Shown: piece by piece, positions 42,642 through 50,683 of the stretch | Position numbering within the stretch: the first letter of the stretch is position 1 | Layout of the letters: every line of letters starts with the position of its first letter | From: Roseburia sp. | GTDB lineage: Bacteria > Bacillota > Clostridia > Lachnospirales > Lachnospiraceae | Assembly: GCA_003483745.1 (NCBI GenBank) | Contig: DMYD01000044.1 | Span: 8,961-59,643, forward strand | Length of the DNA stretch: 50,683 nt | Direction of reading: 5' to 3' | Made by a program: the position numbers and the translations under genes | Notes under the pieces: generated by a model | Databases searched by the model: none | Told to the model about the DNA's origin: nothing | What the model saw: the letters and a program-made list of their open reading frames with translations, nothing else

Positions 42642-45572
42642 TCATTGATATAAATTTTTCAGCTGCATAAACATATCACTCTGGCTCTTTAAATTCTCCT
42701 CATTTCCGATGACACAGATATTTCTTTCATCCAGCACGGATGCAATCAGATCCTTTAATGCACGGATATCATCCTCTGTCGCACCGATCACCTGATCCCG
42801 CTCTTTCTGGATATCTTCAAAATCCAGTCCCTGTAAATATGCGGTCATTGACCGTGCTCCCTTTGCACTCGGATTCATCGGTGTATCCATATCACTGATC
42901 GTACCAATGATATATTTTGTCATCTCACGCTCATCCGCCTTAAAATCCGCAAGATACTGCGGAATGCCATCATAGATCTCATCCGTCTTTTTTAAATTCG
43001 GATCGCGGTAGGAAACAAAGTAAGTATCTCCGTTTCGCATATAGCTGTTCATGCAGCCATAGGCTCCACCCTTGACACGGACATTGATCCAGAGATAATC
43101 ATATCCCATAATGACCTTTAAAATACGCAATGCCCCATGATAAGAAAATCCGTGGCGCACATAGTTGCCGGCTCTTGCCACATACTGCACCTGGGAAGCA
43201 TCCATAAATCCCTCATTTTTCTTTTCGAAATGAAGTTCCGGCAATCTGCGCTCTGCCATTTTCCCTTTCGACGGATACAAATTCTTTAACAGGGAAGCAA
43301 TCTGCTCTTTTACCGCCTGATAATCTTCCTCTTCACAGACAACACTGACTAACATACGCTCCGGCACAAATATCATCTGCACCAGTTTTTTTAGCTGCGC
43401 GATCAGTTCTTCTTTTTTCTCATCAAAATGTTCATCTAAGTCTGCGACCAGTTCGTAGAAGGAAATACCCGCTGTCGCCTCCTGATAATATGCCGCCCTT
43501 GAAAAATATGACAGTGCACGCGCAGAAGCCACTGAGTGACCGGAACCGTCAAAAGCCGCCTCCACTCTGGAACGAAGCTGTGCAATAATCTCACGCAGAC
43601 GTTTTTCATCAGAAATCTTTGTTGTCATCAGGATCTCACGTAAAAGTTCCATTGCCTGTGGCAGCTCAGATGCAAGTGTTTTCACACGCAGTTCAAACAT
43701 AAACTGCATATCATCCGGCTTTTTCACATGTGGATAAACACCACAGCTTGCGGATATTCCACCGGTATGGATGTTGATCTCATTTGCCAGTTCTGAAAAT
43801 CCGTACCGCTCTGTATCCATATAGCCAAGGATATATTTTAAAATTCCAACATAAGGCAAATCTTTGATTTCCATATCACGAATATCAAAAAGGATTCGCA
43901 GATAATCGATGCCATTCGAAAACATCTCATGGTGTACGATCGTCGTATCACCACATTTCTTCATCGTATTGTAAAGCGGTGCAGCCTCGCGTTTCATATC
44001 CCCACGTTTTAACATCGGAATTTTTGCCAAATCTTCCTTCGGTGAAGGTTCTTCCTGATACTGTTTTAAATGTTTTGTGTCTGCGATAAGCTGCCTTATC
44101 TCCTCTTTGCTCAGGCTGTCCTTATATGCGGCAAGCTTCTCTGCCAGTGCCTCTTCTCTTTTTACACCCAGTCCACGCTCCGGCTCGATCACAACCACTG
44201 ACGCATGTGGATTGTAAAGCAGATATTTTTCGATTAACTCTTCAAAATATCCTGTTTCCACCTGCTCCCGCAAAAAGTGGTAGGTATCTAATGCCTCCAC
44301 ATGCATAAACGGCTGCATATCATCGTAAAGCCAGCTGTCTAAACACTGGATGCCGTATAAAAGTCCCTTCGGGAACTGTCCGAAATCTGCCTCACGATAG
44401 CGGAACTCTGATGCACTGATCCCGGCAAGCAGAGCTTTCTTATCCACACCATCTTTTACCTGACGGTTTAATACTTCCTGTATTGTCACAAGGAATTTTT
44501 CTTTGTCTGCGCTGTTTGCATTTTTAGCAATAATAGAAAATACCGGCTGCATGGTACTGCTGTCATAACCGCCAACGACATCTTTGCCGATTCCCGCATC
44601 GATCAATGCCTGTTTTAACGGAGCACCCGGTGCACCGAGCAGTGCATAATCAAGCACATCAAATGCCAGATAAAGTTTCTTATCTAAAATATCTCCCACA
44701 ACCAGATTATAGGAAAGATAGGTGTTATCTTCCTCCGGTTCTGCAGAAGATATCGGGTATTTCTTCGTGATCTCCACCGGTTTTTTGAATGGTTTTTGTG
44801 GCTTTACCGTAGAGTCAAGCTCGATTGCTTCATAATGGCTTAAATATTCCTCGTCCATCCAGCGAAGTTTTTCTGCTACATCCATATTTCCATACAGAAA
44901 GATGTATGAATTGCATGGATGATAATATTTGCAGTGAAAATCAAGATAATCTTCATAGGTCAGGTCCGGGATACATTCCGGATCTCCGCCGGATTCGTTA
45001 CTGTAGGTGGTATCAGGAAACAGGGAATTTAAAATTTCCCGCTGCAATACATCATCTGCTGAAGAAAAAGCACCTTTCATTTCATTATAAACAACACCAT
45101 TGATGGTAATTGGCGCATCTTCGCTCTCTAACTCATAATGCCAGCCTTCCTGTTTAAAGATTTCCTGATGTTTATAGATATTCGGATGAAATACAGCATC
45201 CATATAAACGCTCATCAGATTCTGAAAATCTGTGTCATTACAGCTTGCCACCGGATAGATCGTTTTCTCCGGATAGGTGATCGCATTTAAAAAAGTGTTC
45301 AAAGATCCCTTGACCAGTTCTACAAACGGATCCTTGACCGGATATTTGTCAGAGCCACACAACACCGTGTGTTCTATGATATGTGGTACACCCGTGGAAT
45401 CCTCTGCCGGAGTACGGAATCCGATATAAAACACTTTATTATCATCATCATTTGAAATTACAGCAACTCTTGCACCGCTTTTTTTATGACGTAAAATAAA
45501 CCCTTCGGATTTCAAATCACGCAAAGGGCACTGTTCTAAAATCTCGTATGCTTCCAAATCAGTCAGTTTCAT
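42642..45572 (-). CDS. M16C metallopeptidase (insulinase family, presequence-protease type)
   Basis: Large zinc peptidase of 976 aa from the third ATG of a run (45572), which has the best distance from GGAGG. The inverted zinc motif HxxEH is seen as HIIEH at residues 64-68, with the third ligand expected in the NEMKGAFSS region. GSDKYPVKDPFVELVKGSLNTF is diagnostic for the presequence-protease/HypA branch. The protein has the four M16 domains in one chain: two halves of about 450 aa, the second inactive. It degrades short peptides in a closed chamber. It heads the cluster leading to era. Confidence 0.93.
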   Translation of the reverse strand: MKLTDLEAYEILEQCPLRDLKSEGFILRHKKSGARVAVISNDDDNKVFYIGFRTPAEDSTGVPHIIEHTVLCGSDKYPVKDPFVELVKGSLNTFLNAITYPEKTIYPVASCNDTDFQNLMSVYMDAVFHPNIYKHQEIFKQEGWHYELESEDAPITINGVVYNEMKGAFSSADDVLQREILNSLFPDTTYSNESGGDPECIPDLTYEDYLDFHCKYYHPCNSYIFLYGNMDVAEKLRWMDEEYLSHYEAIELDSTVKPQKPFKKPVEITKKYPISSAEPEEDNTYLSYNLVVGDILDKKLYLAFDVLDYALLGAPGAPLKQALIDAGIGKDVVGGYDSSTMQPVFSIIAKNANSADKEKFLVTIQEVLNRQVKDGVDKKALLAGISASEFRYREADFGQFPKGLLYGIQCLDSWLYDDMQPFMHVEALDTYHFLREQVETGYFEELIEKYLLYNPHASVVVIEPERGLGVKREEALAEKLAAYKDSLSKEEIRQLIADTKHLKQYQEEPSPKEDLAKIPMLKRGDMKREAAPLYNTMKKCGDTTIVHHEMFSNGIDYLRILFDIRDMEIKDLPYVGILKYILGYMDTERYGFSELANEINIHTGGISASCGVYPHVKKPDDMQFMFELRVKTLASELPQAMELLREILMTTKISDEKRLREIIAQLRSRVEAAFDGSGHSVASARALSYFSRAAYYQEATAGISFYELVADLDEHFDEKKEELIAQLKKLVQMIFVPERMLVSVVCEEEDYQAVKEQIASLLKNLYPSKGKMAERRLPELHFEKKNEGFMDASQVQYVARAGNYVRHGFSYHGALRILKVIMGYDYLWINVRVKGGAYGCMNSYMRNGDTYFVSYRDPNLKKTDEIYDGIPQYLADFKADEREMTKYIIGTISDMDTPMNPSAKGARSMTAYLQGLDFEDIQKERDQVIGATEDDIRALKDLIASVLDERNICVIGNEENLKSQSDMFMQLKNLYQ

Positions 45573-45607
45573 CATCATCCTCCAAAATATGGTCTTATGT
45601 CTAGTAT

Positions 45608-45633
45608 ATTATGTGCAAAAAACAGCACATAAT
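45608..45633 (-). other. Hairpin in the M16 peptidase leader
   Basis: Perfect 9-bp stem ATTATGTGC/GCACATAAT with an 8-nt loop that is T-rich on minus, about 40 bp before the M16 start. A second inverted repeat (GCAAG/CTTGC) lies upstream near 45650-45680. Could be a structured leader or a weak attenuator. Confidence 0.4.
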
Positions 45634-45682
45634 CCAATTCGCCGTTCGTCAATCAAGCAAGCATGTTGACTCACTTGCGCTC

Positions 45683-45691
45683 ATTATATCA
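45683..45691 (-). promoter_or_regulatory. Possible extended -10 promoter of the M16 peptidase
   Basis: TGATATAAT on the minus strand, a TGn plus TATAAT extended -10; no good -35 is present. It lies just after the cspA terminator. Confidence 0.4.
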
Positions 45692-45706
45692 TATTTTACA
45701 CAACTT

Positions 45707-45739
45707 AAAAAGGGAATGTAATATTTACACTCCCTTTTT
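45707..45739 (-). terminator. Terminator of the cold-shock gene
   Basis: A 15-bp stem (45707-45721 with 45725-45739, one G-U) and a 3-nt loop, ending in TTTTT on minus. Confidence 0.85.
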
Positions 45740-45762
45740 GATACTTATGGAATAATACGCAA

Positions 45763-45966
45763 TTATGCGATACGGGTTACATTAGCTGCCTGAGGTCCTT
45801 TTTCTCCCTCAGTAACCTCGAACTCAACACGCTCGCCGTCTTTTAACTCCTTAAATCCATCCATGTTCAGTGCCGAAAAATGTACAAATACGTCATTTCC
45901 CTGCTCGTCTGAGATAAATCCATAACCTTTTTTGGCATTAAACCATTTTACAGTTCCCTGCTGCAT
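45763..45966 (-). CDS. Cold-shock protein (CspA family)
   Basis: A 67-aa single cold-shock domain that binds RNA and single-stranded DNA. RNP1 is KGYGFI and RNP2 is DVFVHFSAL, with the opening MQQGTVKWFNAKKGYGF. GGAGG stands about 12 bases before the ATG. It has its own promoter (46078-46106), a leader of about 110 nt, long leaders being usual for cold-regulated csp messages, and a strong terminator. Monocistronic. Confidence 0.97.
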   Translation of the reverse strand: MQQGTVKWFNAKKGYGFISDEQGNDVFVHFSALNMDGFKELKDGERVEFEVTEGEKGPQAANVTRIA

Positions 45967-46077
45967 AACTCTTTAAAACCTCCTAATACATGCATAACTC
46001 TTGTTTCTTCCACATCGGGTTAATCCGTGTGTACAGTGCTGCCCAAACGATGAAAGTAATTACAACACCATAGTTCG

Positions 46078-46106
46078 AATTTAGCATATATTACCTATTT
46101 TGTCAA
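46078..46106 (-). promoter_or_regulatory. Promoter of the cold-shock gene
   Basis: On the minus strand, TTGACA (46101-46106), 17 bp, TAAATT (46078-46083). The leader RNA that follows is about 110 nt long. Confidence 0.75.
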
Positions 46107-46146
46107 TCTCATTTTATTATTATTGTGAAATATGCACACTCATAAA

Positions 46147-47061
46147 TCACTGTTTGATCTGCACATCCATCTGCGGATACGGAATTGAAATATTATGGCT
46201 GTCAAGTGCATACTTGATATTCTCGGTCAGACGCCACTTTGTAGTCCAGTAATCTTCTGTTTTTACCCAGATACGCACGCCCATGTTTACGGACGAATCT
46301 GCAAGTTCATCCACAAATACAACCGCATCTTCTTCCGGCAGTCTCGCTTCGTCTGCCTCCGCTACGGAATATAATACCTCTTTTGCGGTTTTGATATCTG
46401 CTTCATAGGCAATACCTACTATCAGATCCACACGGCGTTTTTCCATGGTAGAAACATTCGTGATGCTGCTGTTAGAGAGTATACCATTTGGCACCATGAC
46501 CACTTTATTATCAATGGTAAGCAGCTTCGTATAGAAAATCGAGATTTCTTTTACGGTTCCCTCTTTTCCGCCGGAATGTTCCACAATATAGTCCCCGACA
46601 CGGAAAGGCTTTAATAACAAAATCAGCACGCCACCTGCGAAGTTTGAAAGGCTGCCCTGCAATGCCAGACCAACTGCCACACCAGCCGAACCAAGTACCG
46701 CTACTGCCGAAGTGGTTGCAATTCCAAACAGCCCCATGATAATAAAGATCAATACAAGATATAAAGCATATTTGATCAATGGCAGTACAAACTGTCTGAC
46801 ACCGGTATCTACTTCTCTGCGCTCCATGGATTTGCGGAACATTTTTATAACAAGATTTATGATCCTGCTTCCAACAATATAGATAATAAGTGCAACCACG
46901 ACCTGAAATGCAAAGTTTAAAAGATCCGGGATCAGACCCTGCAGCCAGGTTCCCACAATTCCCGGGTTCTTCGCAACTTCCTGCAGGCTTTCCTGCGCCT
47001 GGTTGAGCATTTCAACTGTCTCGGTTGCGTTTGCGATTCCTTCTACATTTTCTGCCAGCAT
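46147..47061 (-). CDS. mscS: Small-conductance mechanosensitive channel MscS
   Basis: Tension-gated channel that releases osmolytes on osmotic downshock. 304 aa, close to classic MscS. N-terminal amphipathic stretch, then three helices (near 48-70, 95-115 and the pore helix 120-150). The Gly/Ala-rich pore helix reads GSAGVAVGLALQGSLSNFAGG, followed by the beta domain (GTVKEISIFYTKLLTIDNK, VMVPNGILSNSSITN) and the C-terminal cage ending in PYPQMDVQIKQ. ATG at 47061 with AAGGGAG. Lies alone between cspA and DUF1015. Confidence 0.95.
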   Translation of the reverse strand: MLAENVEGIANATETVEMLNQAQESLQEVAKNPGIVGTWLQGLIPDLLNFAFQVVVALIIYIVGSRIINLVIKMFRKSMERREVDTGVRQFVLPLIKYALYLVLIFIIMGLFGIATTSAVAVLGSAGVAVGLALQGSLSNFAGGVLILLLKPFRVGDYIVEHSGGKEGTVKEISIFYTKLLTIDNKVVMVPNGILSNSSITNVSTMEKRRVDLIVGIAYEADIKTAKEVLYSVAEADEARLPEEDAVVFVDELADSSVNMGVRIWVKTEDYWTTKWRLTENIKYALDSHNISIPYPQMDVQIKQ

Positions 47062-47091
47062 ATTTGACTCCCTTCATTTTTATTCGAATTT

Positions 47092-47177
47092 GAATTCTTG
47101 AAAAACTCATAAAGCCGTGACTGTTGTGAACATCAGATTCACAACTTTCTCAATTCTTTATAAGTTTTTCAAAATTC
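47092..47177. repeat. Nested palindrome upstream of mscS
   Basis: An outer imperfect inverted repeat of about 22 bp (47092-47114 with 47156-47177) encloses an inner perfect 8-bp one, GTTGTGAA (47123-47130) and TTCACAAC (47138-47145). No T-run follows the inner stem on either strand. Could be a miniature inverted-repeat element or an RNA structure in the mscS leader. Confidence 0.55.
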
Positions 47178-47211
47178 CATTTCTCATTCTATCTTACTCT
47201 AAGGCAACGCC

Positions 47212-48462
47212 TTATTCTAAGGAATGAATGAACAGACCGCTGCGGAGTTTTGGCTCAAACCAGGTGGATTTTGGAGGCATAAGTTTTCCTGCATCCGCGA
47301 CGGAGAAAAGTTCTGTGATTGAAGTCGGATACATGGCAAATGCGACAGAGCAGTCTTCCTCACAGCGTCTGACAAGTTCGTCCGTGCCACGGATTCCTCC
47401 AACGAAATCAATTCTTCCATCTGTTTTTGGATCCCCGATGCCAAGTACCGGATGTAACAAAAGATCCTGTAACAGAGACACATCCAGACTTTTCACCGGA
47501 TCATCTGCTACTGCAGCAATATCTTTCTCTCTGATTTTACAGAGGAACCAGTGTCCTTCCATATACATGGTAAAGCTGCCTTTTTCCTGCGGTTTTCTTT
47601 CTTCCCGATCTGCGATCTCTTTCACGTCAAAACGTTTTTTCATTTCCTTGTAAAAACCCTGGAATGAGTATCCGTTTAAATCCTTAACCACACGGTTATA
47701 ATCCATGATCATCAACTGGTCATCCGGGAATAATACAGACAGAAAATAATTAAATTCTTCCGTTCCATCATAGCCCGGATGTTCTTCTCTTCGTTTTAAT
47801 CCCACCTTTACCGCAGAAGCTGCACGATGGTGGCCGTCTGCAATATAAATATCTGCCATATTCTCAAATGCCTGTGAAATCGCAGCTATTTTCTCATCCT
47901 CGTCAATTACAAATACACGGTGTCTGATTCCATCTTCCGATATAAAATCATACTCCGGCTCTCCTTCTTTGACCTGTGCTACGATCTCATTAATTACAGG
48001 ATTGGAACGGTACGCCAAAAAGATCGGTCCTGTCTGCGCATTACATGTGTCCACATGATGGATACGGTCAGCCTCTTTTTCCGCTCTGGTATTCTCATGT
48101 TTTTTGATGACACCGTTTAAATAATCATCGATCGATGCGCATGCGGTAATACCGGTCTGTATGCGCCCATTCATCGTAAGTTCATAAACATAATAGCAAT
48201 TCTTCTGATCACGGATAAAAGTACCATCCTCTACCATTCCCCACAACAGATCGTGTGCTCTTTTATACACTTTTTCATCATACATGTCCACAGAAAACGG
48301 ATAGCCTGTCTCCGCGCGGTCGATCTTTAAAAAAGATTCCGGATTCTTTTCCACTTCCACAGTTGCTTCTTTTCTGTTATAAACATCATAAGGGAGGGCA
48401 GCAATTTTAGCTGCCTTCCCTTTTTCTGGTCTGATGCTCATAAACGGTCTGATATCTGCCAT
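47212..48462 (-). CDS. DUF1015 family protein
   Basis: A 416-aa soluble protein of a widely conserved family of unknown function. Family blocks are RPFMSIRPEKGKAAKIAALPYDV at the N terminus (the whole start region), HENTRAEKEADRIHH, and IYIADGHHRAASA with DGHHR at residues 209-213. The C-terminal part includes DPKTDGRIDFVGG. The DGHHR motif resembles that of ParB/sulfiredoxin-fold kinases such as free-serine kinase, but I cannot show this relation from sequence. It lies after serC and serA, all on minus, with 104 bp between serA and this gene, so it probably belongs to serine metabolism. Confidence 0.85.
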   Translation of the reverse strand: MADIRPFMSIRPEKGKAAKIAALPYDVYNRKEATVEVEKNPESFLKIDRAETGYPFSVDMYDEKVYKRAHDLLWGMVEDGTFIRDQKNCYYVYELTMNGRIQTGITACASIDDYLNGVIKKHENTRAEKEADRIHHVDTCNAQTGPIFLAYRSNPVINEIVAQVKEGEPEYDFISEDGIRHRVFVIDEDEKIAAISQAFENMADIYIADGHHRAASAVKVGLKRREEHPGYDGTEEFNYFLSVLFPDDQLMIMDYNRVVKDLNGYSFQGFYKEMKKRFDVKEIADREERKPQEKGSFTMYMEGHWFLCKIREKDIAAVADDPVKSLDVSLLQDLLLHPVLGIGDPKTDGRIDFVGGIRGTDELVRRCEEDCSVAFAMYPTSITELFSVADAGKLMPPKSTWFEPKLRSGLFIHSLE

Positions 48463-48566
48463 TTTTGCTGCACCTCATTTTAATCTTATGCTATAATTAT
48501 CATTTTTAAAGTTCTCTCATATGCCGATTATATGAAACGATTGTTATGAATCTCTGCCTGATTTTT

Positions 48567-49730
48567 CTAGCAGATCTTGCGAACTTTTAAGACACCTTCT
48601 GTATTCTTTAATTTTTCAAGTACATCTTCCGGAATAGAAGTATCTAAATCCAAAAGCGCATATGCATAATCGCCTTTTGATTTGTTAGCCATTCCATCAA
48701 TGTTGATTCCTGCATCGCCAAGGATCGTTGTATATAAACTTAACATACCTTTGACATTGCGGTGTAAGATTCCGATACGTCCTGCAGTTGTACATGCCCC
48801 CATGCTGCAGTCCGGGAAGTTTACAGAGTGAACGATGTTACCATTCTCTAAGTAGTCGCGGATCTCGCGCACTGCCATGATCGCACAGTTATCCTCTGAC
48901 TCTGCTGTGGAAGCTCCAAGATGTGGAGTTACGATACAGCCCTTTGCACCAACGGTTGTTGTGTTCGGGAAATCAGATACATATTTGTGTACTTTGCCTG
49001 CTGCAAGTGCATCTACCATTGCTTCTTCATCTACAAGCAGATCTCTTGCAAAGTTTAATACGATTGCGGTTGGTTTCATCATAGCAATCGCATCTGCACT
49101 GATCATTTTCTTTGTGGAATCTAAAAGCGGTACATGGATCGTGATGTAATCACATTCACGGTAGATATCCTCTACATTGCTGATGTGTTTGACACTTCTC
49201 GATAAGTTCCATGCTGCTGCAACGGAGATATACGGATCATATCCATATACTTCCATTCCCATATGGATTGCTGCATTGGCAACTAACACACCGATTGCAC
49301 CAAGTCCGATAACACCCAATTTCTTTCCGGAGATCTCAGTTCCTGCAAAGTTTTTTTTCTGCTTCTCAGCGGTCTTTGCAATATTCTCATCATTCTGGTT
49401 CTCTAAGCACCAGTCGATACCACCCACGATATCACGGGACGCATAAAGCATACCTGCAAATACCAGCTCTTTTACACCATTTGCATTTGCACCAGGTGTA
49501 TTGAATACAACAATACCTTTTTCTGCACATTTGCCTAACGGAATATTGTTAACTCCGGCACCGGCCCTTGCAATTGCCTCTAATGTATCCGGCAGTTCTA
49601 AATCATGCATTGCAGCACTTCTGACTAAAGCAGCATGCGCATCTTTTAACTCATCTACTTTTTCATACTGATCTGAAAACAGATCCAGACCGACTGCAGC
49701 GATCGGATTTAAGCAATTATACTTAAACAT
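48567..49730 (-). CDS. serA: D-3-phosphoglycerate dehydrogenase with ACT domain
   Basis: First step of serine synthesis, oxidising 3-phosphoglycerate with NAD+. 387 aa: catalytic and nucleotide-binding parts of the D-isomer 2-hydroxyacid dehydrogenase family (GLGAIGVLVANAA around residues 140-155; the Glu-His relay in the region ending CIVTPHLGASTAESEDN) and a C-terminal ACT domain (about 315-387, GRIGILHRNVKGMLSLYTTI), which in homologues binds serine for feedback. Its ATG shares one base with the serC stop (TAATG), so the two are coupled. GGAGGAG lies upstream. Confidence 0.97.
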   Translation of the reverse strand: MFKYNCLNPIAAVGLDLFSDQYEKVDELKDAHAALVRSAAMHDLELPDTLEAIARAGAGVNNIPLGKCAEKGIVVFNTPGANANGVKELVFAGMLYASRDIVGGIDWCLENQNDENIAKTAEKQKKNFAGTEISGKKLGVIGLGAIGVLVANAAIHMGMEVYGYDPYISVAAAWNLSRSVKHISNVEDIYRECDYITIHVPLLDSTKKMISADAIAMMKPTAIVLNFARDLLVDEEAMVDALAAGKVHKYVSDFPNTTTVGAKGCIVTPHLGASTAESEDNCAIMAVREIRDYLENGNIVHSVNFPDCSMGACTTAGRIGILHRNVKGMLSLYTTILGDAGINIDGMANKSKGDYAYALLDLDTSIPEDVLEKLKNTEGVLKVRKIC

Positions 49731-50683
49731 TATGCATTCTCCTCCTCGAATTTTTTCATGAACTCTACTAACTTCTCAACGCCCTCTTTTGGCATAGCGT
49801 TGTAGATGGATGCTCTCATACCGCCAACGGTACGATGTCCTTTTAAGTTTACAAATCCGGCTTCTGTTGCCTCTTTTACGAATTTTGCATCAAGATCCGC
49901 ATCTCCGGTTACAAACGGAACATTCATTAAGGAACGGTCCTCCGGTACAACAGTTCCCTTGAATAATTTGCTCTGGTCTAAGAAATCATAAAGGATCTTA
50001 GCTTTTTCTTCGTTGCGCTCTTTCATCACGGAAAGTCCGCCCATCTTCTTTAACCATTTGAATACTTTTCCACAGATATAAATACCGTAGCATGGCGGTG
50101 TATTGTAAAGAGAATCTGCATCTGCATGTGTTTTGTATTTTAACATGGTAGGTGTTCCAGGTAAGGTATCCTCTGTGATCAGATCTTCACGGATGATCAC
50201 GATGACAACGCCTGCCGGTCCGACATTTTTCTGGACACCGCCGTAGATCACACCGTATTTGGTTACATCTACAGGCTCTGATAAAAAGCAGGAAGATACA
50301 TCAGCGACTAATGTATGTCCTTTGGTATTCGGGAGTTTTTTGTATTTGGTTCCATAAATGGTATTGTTCTCACAAATATATACATAATCGAGATCATCCG
50401 GGATATCAAGATCGGAACAATCCGGTATGTAAGAGAACGTCTTATCCTCAGAAGATGCAAGTTTTACTGCCTCACCGTAAATGGATGCCTCCTGATATGC
50501 TTTCTTTGCCCACTGACCAGTTACGATATAACCTGCTTTTTTATTTTTCATCAGGTTCATCGGGATCATGGCAAACTGCTGGGATGCTCCACCCTGTAAA
50601 AACAGGACTTTGTAATTGTCCGGAATATTCATCAGGTCTCTTAAATCCTGCTCTGCCTCTTTGATGATATTGTCATATACTTT
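49730..50683 (-). CDS. serC: Phosphoserine aminotransferase, partial (N terminus beyond the window)
   Basis: Second step of serine synthesis: 3-phosphohydroxypyruvate plus glutamate to phosphoserine. The reading frame continues to the right edge, where KVYDNIIKEAEQDLRDLM precedes NIPDNYKVLFLQGGASQQF; about 45 residues of the roughly 360-aa enzyme are missing. The apparent ATG at 50632 is internal. The PLP lysine is in IYGGVQKNVGPAG, and VADVSSCFLSEPVDV is a SerC block. The stop overlaps the serA start by one base. No serB phosphatase is seen in the window. Confidence 0.97.
   Translation of the reverse strand, partial: KVYDNIIKEAEQDLRDLMNIPDNYKVLFLQGGASQQFAMIPMNLMKNKKAGYIVTGQWAKKAYQEASIYGEAVKLASSEDKTFSYIPDCSDLDIPDDLDYVYICENNTIYGTKYKKLPNTKGHTLVADVSSCFLSEPVDVTKYGVIYGGVQKNVGPAGVVIVIIREDLITEDTLPGTPTMLKYKTHADADSLYNTPPCYGIYICGKVFKWLKKMGGLSVMKERNEEKAKILYDFLDQSKLFKGTVVPEDRSLMNVPFVTGDADLDAKFVKEATEAGFVNLKGHRTVGGMRASIYNAMPKEGVEKLVEFMKKFEEENA

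Noticed and set aside
48463..48566. Promoter or terminator between serA and DUF1015
   Set aside because: Only weak -10-like sequences and no stem were seen; not enough to call.

Overview
The window looks like chromosomal DNA of a low-GC gut Firmicute of the family Lachnospiraceae, close to Roseburia/Agathobacter. This rests on the protein families (dimeric glycyl-tRNA synthetase, HrcA/CIRCE heat-shock operon, lysine riboswitch ahead of dapA, a chemoreceptor paired with a sugar-binding lipoprotein, the AguA/AguB plus carboxyspermidine polyamine set), the GGAGG-type ribosome binding sites, and housekeeping sigma promoters. Almost every gene lies on the minus strand; only asnA and typA are on plus. 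I saw no rRNA, tRNA, CRISPR array, prophage or intact insertion sequence.

Layout, left to right. 1-567 has no protein gene but holds a promoter and a terminator that could delimit a short RNA. 568-4148 is an ABC exporter (ATPase plus FtsX-like permease with an extraordinary aromatic-tetrad helical domain) behind a palindromic operator. 4357-8306 is an operon of a dCache chemoreceptor, a type-1 periplasmic binding lipoprotein, a deoxyinosine/uracil-type DNA glycosylase and a small membrane protein. asnA follows on plus. 9752-16764 is a complete polyamine operon: speA, speE, carboxynorspermidine synthase, carboxynorspermidine decarboxylase, aguA, aguB. Upstream of speA is a roughly 375-nt stretch with its own promoter, many hairpins and a terminator: a candidate structured RNA that I cannot name. 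It is the most interesting object here.

17298-20619 has a DUF308 fragment, then nfo-dapB-dapA under a lysine riboswitch. ssb (two OB folds) and typA diverge. Then come a periplasmic-sensor diguanylate cyclase, an M23 peptidase, and a Fur-family regulator with a putative manganese permease whose promoter is followed by 17-bp tandem repeats. 28014-33048 is hrcA-grpE-dnaK-dnaJ with a perfect CIRCE.

33086-45572 reads as one long cluster: M16 peptidase, era, a small YqzL-like gene, recO, lipoprotein, glyQS, then three envelope-glycan genes (GtrII-like glucosyltransferase, YfhO, acyltransferase). A cold-shock gene and mscS follow. The window ends in serC (cut by the edge), serA and a DUF1015 protein, probably a serine-metabolism operon.

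Several short repeats recur: a palindrome placed just after two terminators, and an intercistronic element placed just before two ribosome binding sites. In two places the -35 box of a new promoter contains the stop codon of the preceding gene.
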